From the NCBI RefSeq assembly GCF_024582815.1, contig NZ_CP102099.1, positions 558,001 to 622,000 of the forward strand: DNA of 64,000 bases, read 5' to 3'. The stretch's first letter is position 1. The number at the start of each line of letters is the position of its first letter. Both the position numbers and the translations under genes were made by a program. Below are positions 54,267 to 63,651 of the stretch, piece by piece. This stretch comes from Acinetobacter colistiniresistens. Lineage in GTDB: Bacteria; Pseudomonadota; Gammaproteobacteria; Pseudomonadales; Moraxellaceae. The notes beneath the pieces are model-generated. The model did not search any database, was not told where the DNA came from, and saw only the letters and a program-made list of their open reading frames with translations.

Positions 54267-56873
54267 TTAAGCCACTTGACCTTCTAAAAAGTCTTGCGCA
54301 AAACGCTGTAATACACCACCCGCTTCATATACAGAAACTTCTTCTTCTGTATCTAAGCGACAGGTCACAGGCACTTCAACAATCTCTTCCTTACCATCTG
54401 CTGTGGCACGCTCAATCACTAAAGTTAAGGTCGAACGCGGTGCAATATTACCAATCACGCTATAAAGCTCAGTACCATCCAGCTTTAAAGTTTTACGGTT
54501 TACACCAGCTTTAAACTCAAGCGGTAAAACACCCATACCCACTAAGTTAGTACGATGAATACGCTCAAAACCTTCTGCAACAATCGCTTCCACACCTGCA
54601 AGACGAACACCTTTTGCCGCCCAGTCACGACTTGAACCCTGACCATAATCCGCGCCCGCCACAATGATCAACGGTTGCTTACGGTTCATGTAGGTTTCAA
54701 TCGCTTCCCACATACGCATCACTTCGCCTTCTGGCTCGACACGTGCTTTTGAACCCTGCTTAATGCTGCCGTCTGAACGAACCACCATTTCATTAAACAG
54801 TTTCGGATTCGCAAATGTGGCACGTTGTGCCGTTAAATGGTCACCACGATGGGTAGCGTAGGAGTTAAAGTCTTCCTCAGGTACGCCCATTTTGTGCAGG
54901 TATTCACCCGCAGCCGAATCCATCAAGATTGCATTGGATGGTGACAAATGATCAGTAGTGATGTTGTCGCCTAAGATCGCCAATGGACGCATATTGGCTA
55001 AAGTACGTGGTGCGGCCAACGCCCCTTCCCAATATGGTGGACGGCGGATATAGGTACTTTGCGGACGCCAGTCATATAACGGACTTTCAGCTTGTTCAAA
55101 TTCGCCCAAGTCAAACATTGGAATATAGACTTTACGGAACTGTTCAGGCTTCACCGCTTCTTTTACCAGCGCATCAATTTCAGCGTCTGAAGGCCAGATA
55201 TCTTTTAGGTAAATCGGGTTACCGTCTTTATCATGACCTAACGCATCTTTTTCGATGTCAAAACGAATGGTTCCTGCAATTGCATAGGCCACAACCAACG
55301 GCGGAGATGCAAGGAATGCCTGTTTTGCATATGGATGGATACGACCATCGAAGTTACGGTTACCCGAAAGCACAGCAGTCGCATACAAATCACGATCGAT
55401 GATTTCTTGTTGAATCACGGGATCAAGTGCGCCTGACATACCGTTACACGTAGTACATGCATAAGCCACGATACCAAAACCAAGTTTCTCTAGATCGCCC
55501 AACACACCCGCTTCTTCAAGATACAGCGCAGCTGCTTTTGAACCCGGTGCAAATGATGATTTTACCCAAGGCTTACGCACCAAGCCGAGTTCATTGGCTT
55601 TACGTGCCAACAGACCTGCCGCCACGGTATTACGTGGGTTTGAAGTATTGGTACATGAGGTAATTGCAGCAATGATAATCGCGCCATCTGGCATTAAACC
55701 ATCGGTACGGTTCTCAACTACACCAGCAATGCCTTTTTCTTTCAAGTCAGCGGTAGACACACGTGCATGCGGATTTGATGGGCCTGCAATATTACGAGTC
55801 ACTGTTGAAAGGTCAAAACGAAGTACACGTGGGTACTCAGCTTTGGTCATATCAGATGCCCAAAGACCGATTTCTTTAGCATATTGCTCAACCAATGCCA
55901 CTTGTGCATCTTCACGACCTGTTAGGCGTAAATAGTCGATGGTGTTCTGGTCGATGTAGAACATTGCCGCGGTTGCGCCATATTCTGGGGTCATATTTGA
56001 AATGGTGGCACGGTCGCCCACAGACATGCTGTCAGCACCTTCACCGAAGAACTCAAGATATGCACCGACGACACGTTCTTTACGCAAGAACTCGGTTAAT
56101 GCCAAGACGATATCGGTTGCAGTAATCCCTGCTTGACGCTGACCGATAAATTCAACCCCAATGATGTCTGGCAGACGCATCCAAGACGCGCGACCGAGCA
56201 TGACATTTTCAGCTTCTAAGCCACCGACACCGACTGAAATCACGCCAAGCGCATCGGTATGTGGCGTATGTGAATCGGTACCAACACAAGTATCTGGGAA
56301 TGCCAAGCCGTCACGGTTTTGAATCACTGGAGACATTTTCTCCAAGTTGATCTGATGCATAATGCCGTTGCCCGCAGGGATCACGTCGACATTTTTAAAA
56401 GCGGTTTTGGTCCACTCAATAAAGTGGAAACGGTCTTCGTTACGACGATCTTCGATTGCACGGTTTTTCTCAAACGCGTCAGGATCAAAGCCACCAAACT
56501 CCACTGCCAAAGAGTGATCAACGATCAACTGGGTTGGCACAACGGGGTTCACCTTGGAAGGATCACCGCCTTTGTCTGCAATCGCATCACGCAGACCAGC
56601 AAGATCCACCAATGCGGTTTGACCTAAAATGTCGTGACAGACCACGCGCGCTGGATACCATGGAAAATCGGTATCTTGACGGCGTTCAATCAGTTGCTTT
56701 AAGTATTCGGTTAAATTTTCTGTATCAGCTTTGCGCACCAGCTGTTCAGCCAACACTTTCGAGGTGTACGGCAAAGTTGCATATGCACCTGGCTGAATAT
56801 CTTCAACGGCTTGACGCACGTCATAATATTCGAGCTGGGTACCTGCCAGCGGTTTACGATATTTTGTGTTCAT
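54267..56873 (-). CDS. acnD: Fe/S-dependent 2-methylisocitrate dehydratase
   Basis: An 868-residue aconitase-superfamily enzyme that dehydrates 2-methylcitrate in propionate catabolism. The three iron-sulfur cysteines can be placed: AITSCTNTSNPRNTVAAGLL (first) and AYACTTCNGMSGALDP (second and third). DTCVGTDSHTPHTDALGVIS and ADYGQGSSRDWAAKGVRLAG (swivel-domain Ser/Arg) are conserved. Length is that of AcnD. Its ATG overlaps the prpC stop (TAATG). AcnD normally needs the isomerase PrpF; none is adjacent here. Confidence 0.95.
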   Translation of the reverse strand: MNTKYRKPLAGTQLEYYDVRQAVEDIQPGAYATLPYTSKVLAEQLVRKADTENLTEYLKQLIERRQDTDFPWYPARVVCHDILGQTALVDLAGLRDAIADKGGDPSKVNPVVPTQLIVDHSLAVEFGGFDPDAFEKNRAIEDRRNEDRFHFIEWTKTAFKNVDVIPAGNGIMHQINLEKMSPVIQNRDGLAFPDTCVGTDSHTPHTDALGVISVGVGGLEAENVMLGRASWMRLPDIIGVEFIGQRQAGITATDIVLALTEFLRKERVVGAYLEFFGEGADSMSVGDRATISNMTPEYGATAAMFYIDQNTIDYLRLTGREDAQVALVEQYAKEIGLWASDMTKAEYPRVLRFDLSTVTRNIAGPSNPHARVSTADLKEKGIAGVVENRTDGLMPDGAIIIAAITSCTNTSNPRNTVAAGLLARKANELGLVRKPWVKSSFAPGSKAAALYLEEAGVLGDLEKLGFGIVAYACTTCNGMSGALDPVIQQEIIDRDLYATAVLSGNRNFDGRIHPYAKQAFLASPPLVVAYAIAGTIRFDIEKDALGHDKDGNPIYLKDIWPSDAEIDALVKEAVKPEQFRKVYIPMFDLGEFEQAESPLYDWRPQSTYIRRPPYWEGALAAPRTLANMRPLAILGDNITTDHLSPSNAILMDSAAGEYLHKMGVPEEDFNSYATHRGDHLTAQRATFANPKLFNEMVVRSDGSIKQGSKARVEPEGEVMRMWEAIETYMNRKQPLIIVAGADYGQGSSRDWAAKGVRLAGVEAIVAEGFERIHRTNLVGMGVLPLEFKAGVNRKTLKLDGTELYSVIGNIAPRSTLTLVIERATADGKEEIVEVPVTCRLDTEEEVSVYEAGGVLQRFAQDFLEGQVA

Positions 56874-58030
56874 TAACCACGCTCCGCCAATGGTTTGAAT
56901 TCAAGATTTTCAGGGCCAGTATAATTCGCGCTTGGACGAATGATTTTACCGTCTTGACGTTGCTCAATCACATGTGCAGACCAACCCGCAGTACGTGCAA
57001 TCACGAATAATGGCGTGAACATTGCCGTTGGAACGCCCATCAAGTGATAGCTCACCGCACTGAACCAGTCGAGATTCGGGAACATGTTCTTCACTTCTTT
57101 CATCACCGCTTCTAAACGTTCAGCGATCAGATACATCTTGGTATTTTCTTGTGCTTCAGCAAGTTCACGCGCCACTTGCTTGATCACTTCATTACGTGGA
57201 TCAGAAACGGTATAGACTGGGTGACCAAAACCGATCACCACTTCTTTTTTCTCCACACGGCTACGAATATCTGCTTCTGCTTCATCTGCATTGTCATAAC
57301 GCTGTTGAATCACAAACGCCACTTCATTTGCACCACCATGTTTAGGGCCACGTAACGCACCGATACCGCCTGTGATTGCCGAGTACATGTCTGAACCTGT
57401 CCCTGCCACCACACGTGACGTAAAGGTTGAGGCATTGAACTCATGCTCTGCATACAGAATCAATGAGGTGTGCATGGCTTGAATCCATTCTTCTGATGGT
57501 GCTTCACCATGCAATAGATGCAAGAAATGCGCAGCAATCGAATCATCATTGGTTTCAACTTCAATACGACGACCATTGTTACTGAAGTGATACCAGTACA
57601 ACAACATTGAGCCCAAGCTTGCCATCAATTTATCAGCGATGTCTTTTGCGCCTGCTTCGTTGTGGTCTTCGTGTTCTGGGGTTAAGCAACCCAACACAGA
57701 GACACCCGTACGCATTACATCCATTGGGTGTGCAGACGGTGGCAATTGCTCAAGCGCAGTTTTCAATGCAGCAGGTAAGCCACGCAATGCTTTTAATTTT
57801 GCTTTATAGGCTTTGAGTTCGGCTTTGTTTGGAAGTTTGCCGTGTACCAGAAGGTGTGCCACTTCTTCAAATTGGCTGCCGACGGCAAGGTCAAGAATGT
57901 CATAGCCACGGTAGTGCAAGTCGTTGCCGCTGCGGCCTACGGTACAGAGTGCAGTGTTACCTGCCACTTGTCCGCTGAGGGCAACTGATTTTTTTGGTTT
58001 GAAGCCTGTTGTTGTTTCATTACTACTCAT
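56873..58030 (-). CDS. prpC: 2-methylcitrate synthase
   Basis: A 385-residue citrate-synthase-fold enzyme that condenses propionyl-CoA with oxaloacetate. Active-site residues are visible: [20 protein letters not shown] (His), [20 protein letters not shown] (His and Arg-neighbour) and the [20 protein letters not shown] segment near the end; [19 protein letters not shown] at the start is typical of PrpC. It is separated from prpB by a nested-hairpin repeat. Confidence 0.95.
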   Translation of the reverse strand: MSSNETTTGFKPKKSVALSGQVAGNTALCTVGRSGNDLHYRGYDILDLAVGSQFEEVAHLLVHGKLPNKAELKAYKAKLKALRGLPAALKTALEQLPPSAHPMDVMRTGVSVLGCLTPEHEDHNEAGAKDIADKLMASLGSMLLYWYHFSNNGRRIEVETNDDSIAAHFLHLLHGEAPSEEWIQAMHTSLILYAEHEFNASTFTSRVVAGTGSDMYSAITGGIGALRGPKHGGANEVAFVIQQRYDNADEAEADIRSRVEKKEVVIGFGHPVYTVSDPRNEVIKQVARELAEAQENTKMYLIAERLEAVMKEVKNMFPNLDWFSAVSYHLMGVPTAMFTPLFVIARTAGWSAHVIEQRQDGKIIRPSANYTGPENLEFKPLAERG

Positions 58031-58074
58031 AAGATTGTCCTTTTCTGTTCTTTCTATGTGAATTATGAGTTCTA

Positions 58075-58147
58075 AAATCCCTCCCTAGCCCTCCCTTTGG
58101 AAAGGGAGGGAAGTCCCCCTTTTTCAAAGGGGGATTTAGGGGGATTT
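58075..58147. repeat. nested-hairpin repeat between prpB and prpC
   Basis: Two adjacent perfect stems, CCCTCCCTTT/AAAGGGAGGG (58089-58110) and TCCCCCTTT/AAAGGGGGA (58114-58134), sit inside an imperfect outer inverted repeat (AAATCCCTCCCTA at 58075, TAGGGGGATTT ending at 58147). It abuts the prpB stop codon, with a single base between. It looks like a small mobile palindromic (MITE/REP-type) element inserted in the operon. Confidence 0.75.
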
Positions 58148-58148
58148 C

Positions 58149-59033
58149 TTATTTTGCTTTTTCAAACGATGCATCAAGATATTGTTCAAACGCATGGTAG
58201 TTAATGCGTTCATACAGTTCTTGACGGGTTTGCATGGTATCGACCACATTCTTTTGCGTGCCTTCTTTACGCAAAGTCTCATAAACATTTTCTGCGGCCT
58301 TATTCATAGCACGGAATGCAGACAGTGGGTAGAGCGCGATGCTGACATGGGCAGAAGCCAATTCTTCCGTCGTAAATAATGGCGTTGAACCAAATTCGGT
58401 GATATTGGCTAAAACGGGCACTTTGGTCAGATCAGCAAATTGCTTATACATGGCCAATTCAGTGATCGCTTCTGGGAATAGCATGTCTGCACCTGCTTCG
58501 ATATAAGCACCCGCACGGTCAATTGCAGCTTGTAAGCCTTCAACTGCAAGCGCATCAGTACGCGCCATGATTACAAAGCTGTCATCGGTACGCGCATCGA
58601 CCGCAGCTTTAATACGATCGACCATTTCTTGTTGAGTCACGATGGCTTTATTCGGACGATGACCACAACGCTTGGCACCGACTTGGTCTTCGATATGCAT
58701 CGCAGCAGCACCGAATTTGATCATCGACTTGGTGGTACGTGCGATATTAAACGCAGATGCCCCGAAACCGGTGTCGACATCCACCAACAATGGCAGATCA
58801 CACACATCGGTAATACGGCGTACATCGGTCAATACATCATCAAGGTTACTGATACCCAAATCAGGTAAGCCCAAAGAACCTGCAGCCACACCACCACCAG
58901 ATAAGTAGATCGCTTTATAGCCTGCGCGTTTTGCCAATAACGCATGGTTGGCATTGATCGCACCCACCACTTGTAATGGTTTTTCATTTGCGACCGCGTC
59001 GCGGAATAGCTGACCAGCAGACTGTTTAGCCAT
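58149..59033 (-). CDS. prpB: 2-methylisocitrate lyase
   Basis: A 294-residue PEP-mutase/isocitrate-lyase-superfamily enzyme cleaving 2-methylisocitrate to pyruvate and succinate. The start at 59033 has AAGGAG upstream. The catalytic loop is [20 protein letters not shown] (KRCGH), with metal-binding [19 protein letters not shown] and [20 protein letters not shown]. It overlaps the end of the gntR gene by 8 bases, so the regulator heads the operon. Confidence 0.95.
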   Translation of the reverse strand: MAKQSAGQLFRDAVANEKPLQVVGAINANHALLAKRAGYKAIYLSGGGVAAGSLGLPDLGISNLDDVLTDVRRITDVCDLPLLVDVDTGFGASAFNIARTTKSMIKFGAAAMHIEDQVGAKRCGHRPNKAIVTQQEMVDRIKAAVDARTDDSFVIMARTDALAVEGLQAAIDRAGAYIEAGADMLFPEAITELAMYKQFADLTKVPVLANITEFGSTPLFTTEELASAHVSIALYPLSAFRAMNKAAENVYETLRKEGTQKNVVDTMQTRQELYERINYHAFEQYLDASFEKAK

Positions 59034-59736
59034 GTTGTTGTTCTCCTTGATTTTGTAGCAATGTTTGCTCAACAATTTTGTAGGATGCATTGATATGACG
59101 GTGCATCAGCATTTCGGCAAGCTCACCGTCACCTTCAGCAATCGCATCTAAAATGCGGATATGTTCGTCCCAAGCTTTACTTGGGCGATCTGGGGTATTT
59201 GAAAACTGGATTCGATACATCCGGATGAGGTGATACAGCTCATCGCATAACATTTTTTCGAGGGTTTTATTGCCACTGCTTTTGATGATGCAGTAATGGA
59301 AATCGTCTTGGCCTTCTTGTAGATAGTAGCCCTTACCTGCTTTAAAGTTTTCATCCTCGGCATGCATCCGCAATACATCACGCAAGGCCAGAATCTGTTT
59401 TTTATCAATATGCTGTGCTGCGAGTTTGCAGGCTAAGCCTTCTAAAGAAGCACGAATTTGATAGAGTTCTTGAAACTGCTGTAGCGACAGTGACACCACA
59501 CGGGCACCGACATGGGCAGTTCGCTCTACCAGTTTCTGCCCTTCCAGACGGTGAATCGCTTCACGTAAAGGCCCGCGACTGATGCCATATATCCGTGCCA
59601 GTTCAGGTTCTGAAATCTTGCTGCCCGCAGGAATATGTCCCAATACAATCGCCGACTGAATTTGCTTGAATACGTGTTCCGTCAGGGTCATTCCCTGACT
59701 GGTGCTGAGGGCTTGAGGAACAAGGGTATCTTGCAT
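59026..59736 (-). CDS. GntR family (FadR/FCD type) regulator of the prp operon
   Basis: A 236-residue repressor. The winged helix is at about 18-75 ([20 protein letters not shown], then [20 protein letters not shown]), followed by an FCD effector domain with metal/ligand histidines ([32 protein letters not shown]). It is transcribed first in the gntR-prpB-prpC-acnD unit. A good promoter upstream is bracketed by two copies of ATTGTCGACAAT, so autorepression is strongly suggested. The ATG directly abuts the downstream operator, leaving no strong SD. Confidence 0.92.
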   Translation of the reverse strand: MQDTLVPQALSTSQGMTLTEHVFKQIQSAIVLGHIPAGSKISEPELARIYGISRGPLREAIHRLEGQKLVERTAHVGARVVSLSLQQFQELYQIRASLEGLACKLAAQHIDKKQILALRDVLRMHAEDENFKAGKGYYLQEGQDDFHYCIIKSSGNKTLEKMLCDELYHLIRMYRIQFSNTPDRPSKAWDEHIRILDAIAEGDGELAEMLMHRHINASYKIVEQTLLQNQGEQQHG

Positions 59737-59811
59737 ATTGTCGACAATCTCTACAATTTTTATGATTTTATAACCAGATAAAAGAAAAAATGCAATAGGA
59801 TTGTCGACAGT
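59737..59811 (-). promoter_or_regulatory. gntR-prp promoter flanked by two operators
   Basis: On the minus strand: -35 TTGCAT (59790-59795), 17-base spacer, -10 TATAAA (59767-59772). Operator 1 ATTGTCGACAAT (59737-59748) is a perfect 12-bp palindrome between the transcription start and the ATG; operator 2 ATTGTCGACAGT (59800-59811) lies upstream of the -35. This is a strong arrangement for GntR repression. Confidence 0.75.
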
Positions 59812-60188
59812 AAGTTAGACTAGTGCTTTCAATTCTACTGGATTGTGATCACTCAGCGGCTGATCAACACACGGCCAAAAATCTCATATAAAAATAGATA
59901 AAACAATAGGTTATGATGTTTAAAATCATCACATAAACCTAAGCTTTGATCGGCTGAGCAGGCTTAGACTGTTCATGCTACGACCATGGTATGACAGCTT
60001 GATTGTAGACAATCTTTATAATCAGCTTGTAGCGACAAATTTTGTAAGTAAATACTGCACCAAAATGTAAATAACAGCGTGCTTCATGCAGTCTTTATTG
60101 ATACATTATTGGGCATCAAAGGTTCCGCTTCTAAAGCGCCGACCTCCCCAGACATCTATGCACTTTGTTGAAGAAAAGGACATTGTTA
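59749..60188. other. divergent control region gntR / aminotransferase
   Basis: About 440 bases between the two genes. Apart from the promoter and operators listed, no open frame or RNA is seen. The direct CTGATCAACA and CGGCTGAGCAGG motifs near 59862 and 59951 have no clear meaning. Confidence 0.4.
60001..60014. promoter_or_regulatory. third GntR-type operator, upstream of the aminotransferase
   Basis: GATTGTAGACAATC differs from the two prp operators by one central base. It lies 175 bases before the aminotransferase start and suggests shared control. Confidence 0.55.
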
Positions 60189-61403
60189 ATGTTTCAACAT
60201 ATCCCACCTTATGCAGGCGATCCGATCCTTTCATTGATGGAACAGTTTAATGCTGATCCACGTGCTGAAAAGGTCAACCTCAGTATTGGTTTGTACTATA
60301 ACGAAGACAGTATTGTTCCTCAGCTTGATACCATCATCGAAGCGCAAAAACGTATTGCCCCTAAAAATACGCAAACCAAGCTTTATTTACCAATGGAAGG
60401 TTTCAAACCTTACCGTGATGCGATTCAAGCCTTATTGTTTGGTGCCAATAGCCCTGCAATTCAACAAGGTCGTGTTGCTACAATTCAAACATTGGGTGGT
60501 TCTGGTGCATTAAAAGTCGGTGCAGACTTCTTAAAAACCTACTTCCCAAATTCAGAAGTTTGGGTCAGCCAACCAACTTGGGATAACCACGTTGCCATCT
60601 TCAATGGTGCTGGTATCAAGAGCAACTTCTATCCATACTTCGATGCTGAAACACGTGGTGTTGATTTTGATGGCATGTTGTCTACGTTAAAAACATTGCC
60701 AGAACAAAGCATTGTGTTATTGCACCCATGCTGCCATAACCCAACAGGTGCAGACTTGAACCCAGCACAATGGGATCAAGTGATTGTGGTATTAAAAGAA
60801 CGTAACCTGATTCCATTCCTCGACATCGCGTATCAAGGTTTTGGCGATGGTATGGAACAAGATGCTTATGCCATCCGTGCCCTAGACCAAGCAGGTCTGA
60901 ACTTTATTGTCAGCAACTCGTTCTCAAAAATCTTCTCACTTTACGGTGAGCGTGTTGGCGGTCTGACTTTCGTATGTGACGATGCTGAAGCAGCAAAATG
61001 CACATTCGGTCAGTTGAAAGCTACAGTACGTCGTATCTACTCTAGCCCACCAACAACAGGTGCATGGTTGGTTGATCAAGTGTTAAATGACGCTGATCTC
61101 AATCAACAATGGCAAGGCGAAGTGAAAGAGATGCGTGAACGTATTATCAAAATGCGTAGCATCTTAAAAGATGAGCTAACTAAAGCCCTTCCTGAGCGTG
61201 ACTTTAGCTACCTTGTGAATCAAAAAGGCATGTTCAGCTATACAGGTTTAACCGCTGAGCAAGTGGACATTCTTCGTGAAGAATATGCAATCTACTTGGT
61301 ACGCAGTGGTCGTATCTGTGTTGCAGGCCTGAACATGAATAACGTATACAAAGTTGCCAAAGCTATGGCTGAAGTTTTAGCAAAATCTGCTGCAACCGCT
61401 TAA
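60189..61403 (+). CDS. tyrB: aromatic amino acid aminotransferase
   Basis: A 404-residue class I aminotransferase. ATG 60189 has AAGGA 8 bases upstream; the frame is open 24 bases further. Conserved features: PGDPI-like [18 protein letters not shown], the [18 protein letters not shown] loop, the PLP-binding lysine in [20 protein letters not shown], and the C-terminal [11 protein letters not shown] with the carboxylate-binding Arg. It transaminates aromatic amino acids and aspartate with 2-oxoglutarate. It stands next to the prp and lactate genes and may share the GntR operator. Confidence 0.9.
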   Translation: MFQHIPPYAGDPILSLMEQFNADPRAEKVNLSIGLYYNEDSIVPQLDTIIEAQKRIAPKNTQTKLYLPMEGFKPYRDAIQALLFGANSPAIQQGRVATIQTLGGSGALKVGADFLKTYFPNSEVWVSQPTWDNHVAIFNGAGIKSNFYPYFDAETRGVDFDGMLSTLKTLPEQSIVLLHPCCHNPTGADLNPAQWDQVIVVLKERNLIPFLDIAYQGFGDGMEQDAYAIRALDQAGLNFIVSNSFSKIFSLYGERVGGLTFVCDDAEAAKCTFGQLKATVRRIYSSPPTTGAWLVDQVLNDADLNQQWQGEVKEMRERIIKMRSILKDELTKALPERDFSYLVNQKGMFSYTGLTAEQVDILREEYAIYLVRSGRICVAGLNMNNVYKVAKAMAEVLAKSAATA

Positions 61404-61416
61404 GTTGTAACGATTT

Positions 61417-61442
61417 AAAAAGGCGCTACGGCGCCTTTTTTA
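61417..61442. terminator. bidirectional rho-independent terminator
   Basis: AAAAAGGCGC, TACG, GCGCCTTTTTT between the convergent aminotransferase (+) and dld (-) genes. Confidence 0.93.
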
Positions 61443-61461
61443 TTGCCTGTTTTATTTAAAG

Positions 61462-63168
61462 TCAGGACTTGGCCTTGCCCCAATACTTCAATTTAGAAGT
61501 GTGCCCAATCCCGACATTAAAACAATTATTCGGATCAAGTTTCTGGTAAAAATTGACCAATGCAGGCTTGGCAATATACAAATGACCGACATTATGCTCG
61601 GCAGGATATTCTGCACGGCGTGCATCCAACAAATGCCACATTTGATGTTCCATCGCTAAAGGATCATTGCCCTTTTTAAGAATATAATCCTGATGAAACA
61701 CATGACAGAAAAAGTGTCCATAATAAAGCTTATGCATGATCTGCTGTTCCATCTCCGCAGGCAATTGCTCGACCCACTCACGATCATTACGACGTAAGGC
61801 AATGTCCAAAGCCACAATATCCTCAACTTCATCCCGATGGGTATCACGATAACGAATTGCTGCACCTGCCACTGCAAAACGATGCAAAAAGGCTTTACGC
61901 CCTTCATCCGCATCACAAAGGAAAAAATTGCCAGAGGGATGGACTTTAAAATAATCTTGTAAAAATTGCTCGGTCTGGGCTTTGCAATTATTTTCAACGC
62001 GTAACATCAGATGATGTTCATAACGATCACGATATTCAGTCATCCGTTTGGGTAAATGGCTCGGTAACAAACTAGTGATGGCTTGTAAAAGATGATCAGT
62101 CAGTCCTTTGATTTTAAATTTTTCTAAAAAGCCATCGACCTTGTCTTTCAGTGCAAAAGCTTTGGGCACATTGGCCGTGCCAAAGTTCTCAATAAACAAA
62201 AAGGTATCTTTGCCATATTTTTCACCAATATGATACGCATCGCGGTGAATATATTCGCCTGCGATCGGCAAGCTTGGCAATGAAGTCAATAAATAACGAC
62301 GGATCGCAGTCAGGTCGTCGGCATCATTGCTGCCAATATAAAAGACATTGCTCTCTACCTTTTCATAGGTATCCAGACGTACCGCAAACACGCAGACTTT
62401 CCCTGCCGAACCTGAGGCTTCAAACAGACGGGATGGATCGGCATTAAAACGTGCAGGGCTATCGGCATCGACTTGGGTGACATCTTGCGCATAACGCTGA
62501 TCGGATGCCTGTTTTTCTGCATCATCTAAAATATCTGTGGCTTGATATTGCTGCTGTTCTAAACGGGTCAGGATTTCTTCTGGTGTTGCGCCCAAATTCA
62601 CGCCCAGATGATTCACCAACTCCAGCTGACCTTGGGCATTGACCTGCGCATACAGTGCTAACTCCGTATAAGCAGGACCACGACGTACCAAGGCACCACC
62701 TGAGTTATTACACACCCCACCCAATACCGAAGCGCCAATGCAGGAAGAACCAATCACCGAATGCGGCTCACGATCATAGCCTTTCAGTATCTGTTCCAGA
62801 TTGTCCAAAGTCGCGCCAGGTAAACAAATCACCTGCTGACCGTCATGAATCACCTGAATGCCTTTTAAACGGCGCGTACTCATTACCAACACGGGGCGGT
62901 CATAATCATCACCATAGGGGGTTGAACCACCGGTCAGGCCCGTATTGGCCGCTTGCATGATGACAATACAATCTGCTTCAATCGCTGCTTGTAATACCTG
63001 CCACTGTTCCAGCAAGGTGCCAGGAATCACCACTGCAAAGACTTTACCCTCACCAAAACGACGACCTTGTCGATACTGGCGGGTACTTTGATCATCACTC
63101 AGCACATGTTGCCGCCCAACAATCTGCTGTAAACGATCAATCATCGCTTTGGGAGAAAATGTTTGCAT
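61462..63168 (-). CDS. dld: quinone-dependent D-lactate dehydrogenase
   Basis: A 568-residue FAD enzyme of the Dld type. The PCMH-type FAD-binding domain (about 40-250) shows MQAANTGLTGGSTPYGDDYD and SVIGSSCIGASVLGGVCNNS with the GGxxxN pattern. A membrane-binding/cap domain follows, ending in HNVGHLYIAKPALVNFYQKL and CFNVGIGHTSKLKYWG. It oxidises D-lactate to pyruvate at the inner membrane, passing electrons to quinone. lldD lies upstream on the same strand, 480 bases away across a repeat-rich gap. Confidence 0.95.
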   Translation of the reverse strand: MQTFSPKAMIDRLQQIVGRQHVLSDDQSTRQYRQGRRFGEGKVFAVVIPGTLLEQWQVLQAAIEADCIVIMQAANTGLTGGSTPYGDDYDRPVLVMSTRRLKGIQVIHDGQQVICLPGATLDNLEQILKGYDREPHSVIGSSCIGASVLGGVCNNSGGALVRRGPAYTELALYAQVNAQGQLELVNHLGVNLGATPEEILTRLEQQQYQATDILDDAEKQASDQRYAQDVTQVDADSPARFNADPSRLFEASGSAGKVCVFAVRLDTYEKVESNVFYIGSNDADDLTAIRRYLLTSLPSLPIAGEYIHRDAYHIGEKYGKDTFLFIENFGTANVPKAFALKDKVDGFLEKFKIKGLTDHLLQAITSLLPSHLPKRMTEYRDRYEHHLMLRVENNCKAQTEQFLQDYFKVHPSGNFFLCDADEGRKAFLHRFAVAGAAIRYRDTHRDEVEDIVALDIALRRNDREWVEQLPAEMEQQIMHKLYYGHFFCHVFHQDYILKKGNDPLAMEHQMWHLLDARRAEYPAEHNVGHLYIAKPALVNFYQKLDPNNCFNVGIGHTSKLKYWGKAKS

Positions 63169-63309
63169 GATGGCTCCTTTGGATCATCCATATAAAATCT
63201 AGCTATATCTTATGCATGCTAAAACTAGATCAGCACGGCAGAGTCTTACGGTATATAAGTTATGACGAAAGCAACTCATTCTGTTACTTTGGTTTTGCCC
63301 TGAGTGGCG

Positions 63310-63560
63310 GCTAAAGGCACGCAAGACCAAAGGCAGTCAATTACAGAACCTGTTTATTGCATCCATTTTCAAAGTTATACTGCAAAAACAATATCTTACC
63401 AACAAAACACAGGCTGTAAGTGACGTTTAGCACCAGCAACTAATTTCTTAACCTAAGTGGCTACACGTCGGCGGCAAGGATGCCGCCTGTTTCGATGCGG
63501 TAGCAAGAACGTACCGTCATCGAAACAAAGGTTTTTGGTTACTTTTTTAAAAAAGTAACG
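63310..63560. repeat. REP-like hairpin cluster between lldD and dld
   Basis: Three structures are visible: GGCGGC..GCCGCC (about 63472-63488), TTTCGATG..CATCGAAA with an inner GGTA..TACC (about 63490-63526), and the perfect 22-bp palindrome GTTACTTTTTT/AAAAAAGTAAC (63538-63559). Upstream, GCAAGACCAAAGGC at 63321 matches the core of the argS-side repeats at about 1461-1600. The remaining sequence of this 480-base gap contains no gene. Confidence 0.7.
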
Positions 63561-63651
63561 CCAATTAGTGCCTTACATTGAAATTTTCTCGATAAGACTC
63601 TGTCTCGCCAATCTCATCAGAAATAGACACACAACGTATTAATACGAAAAT

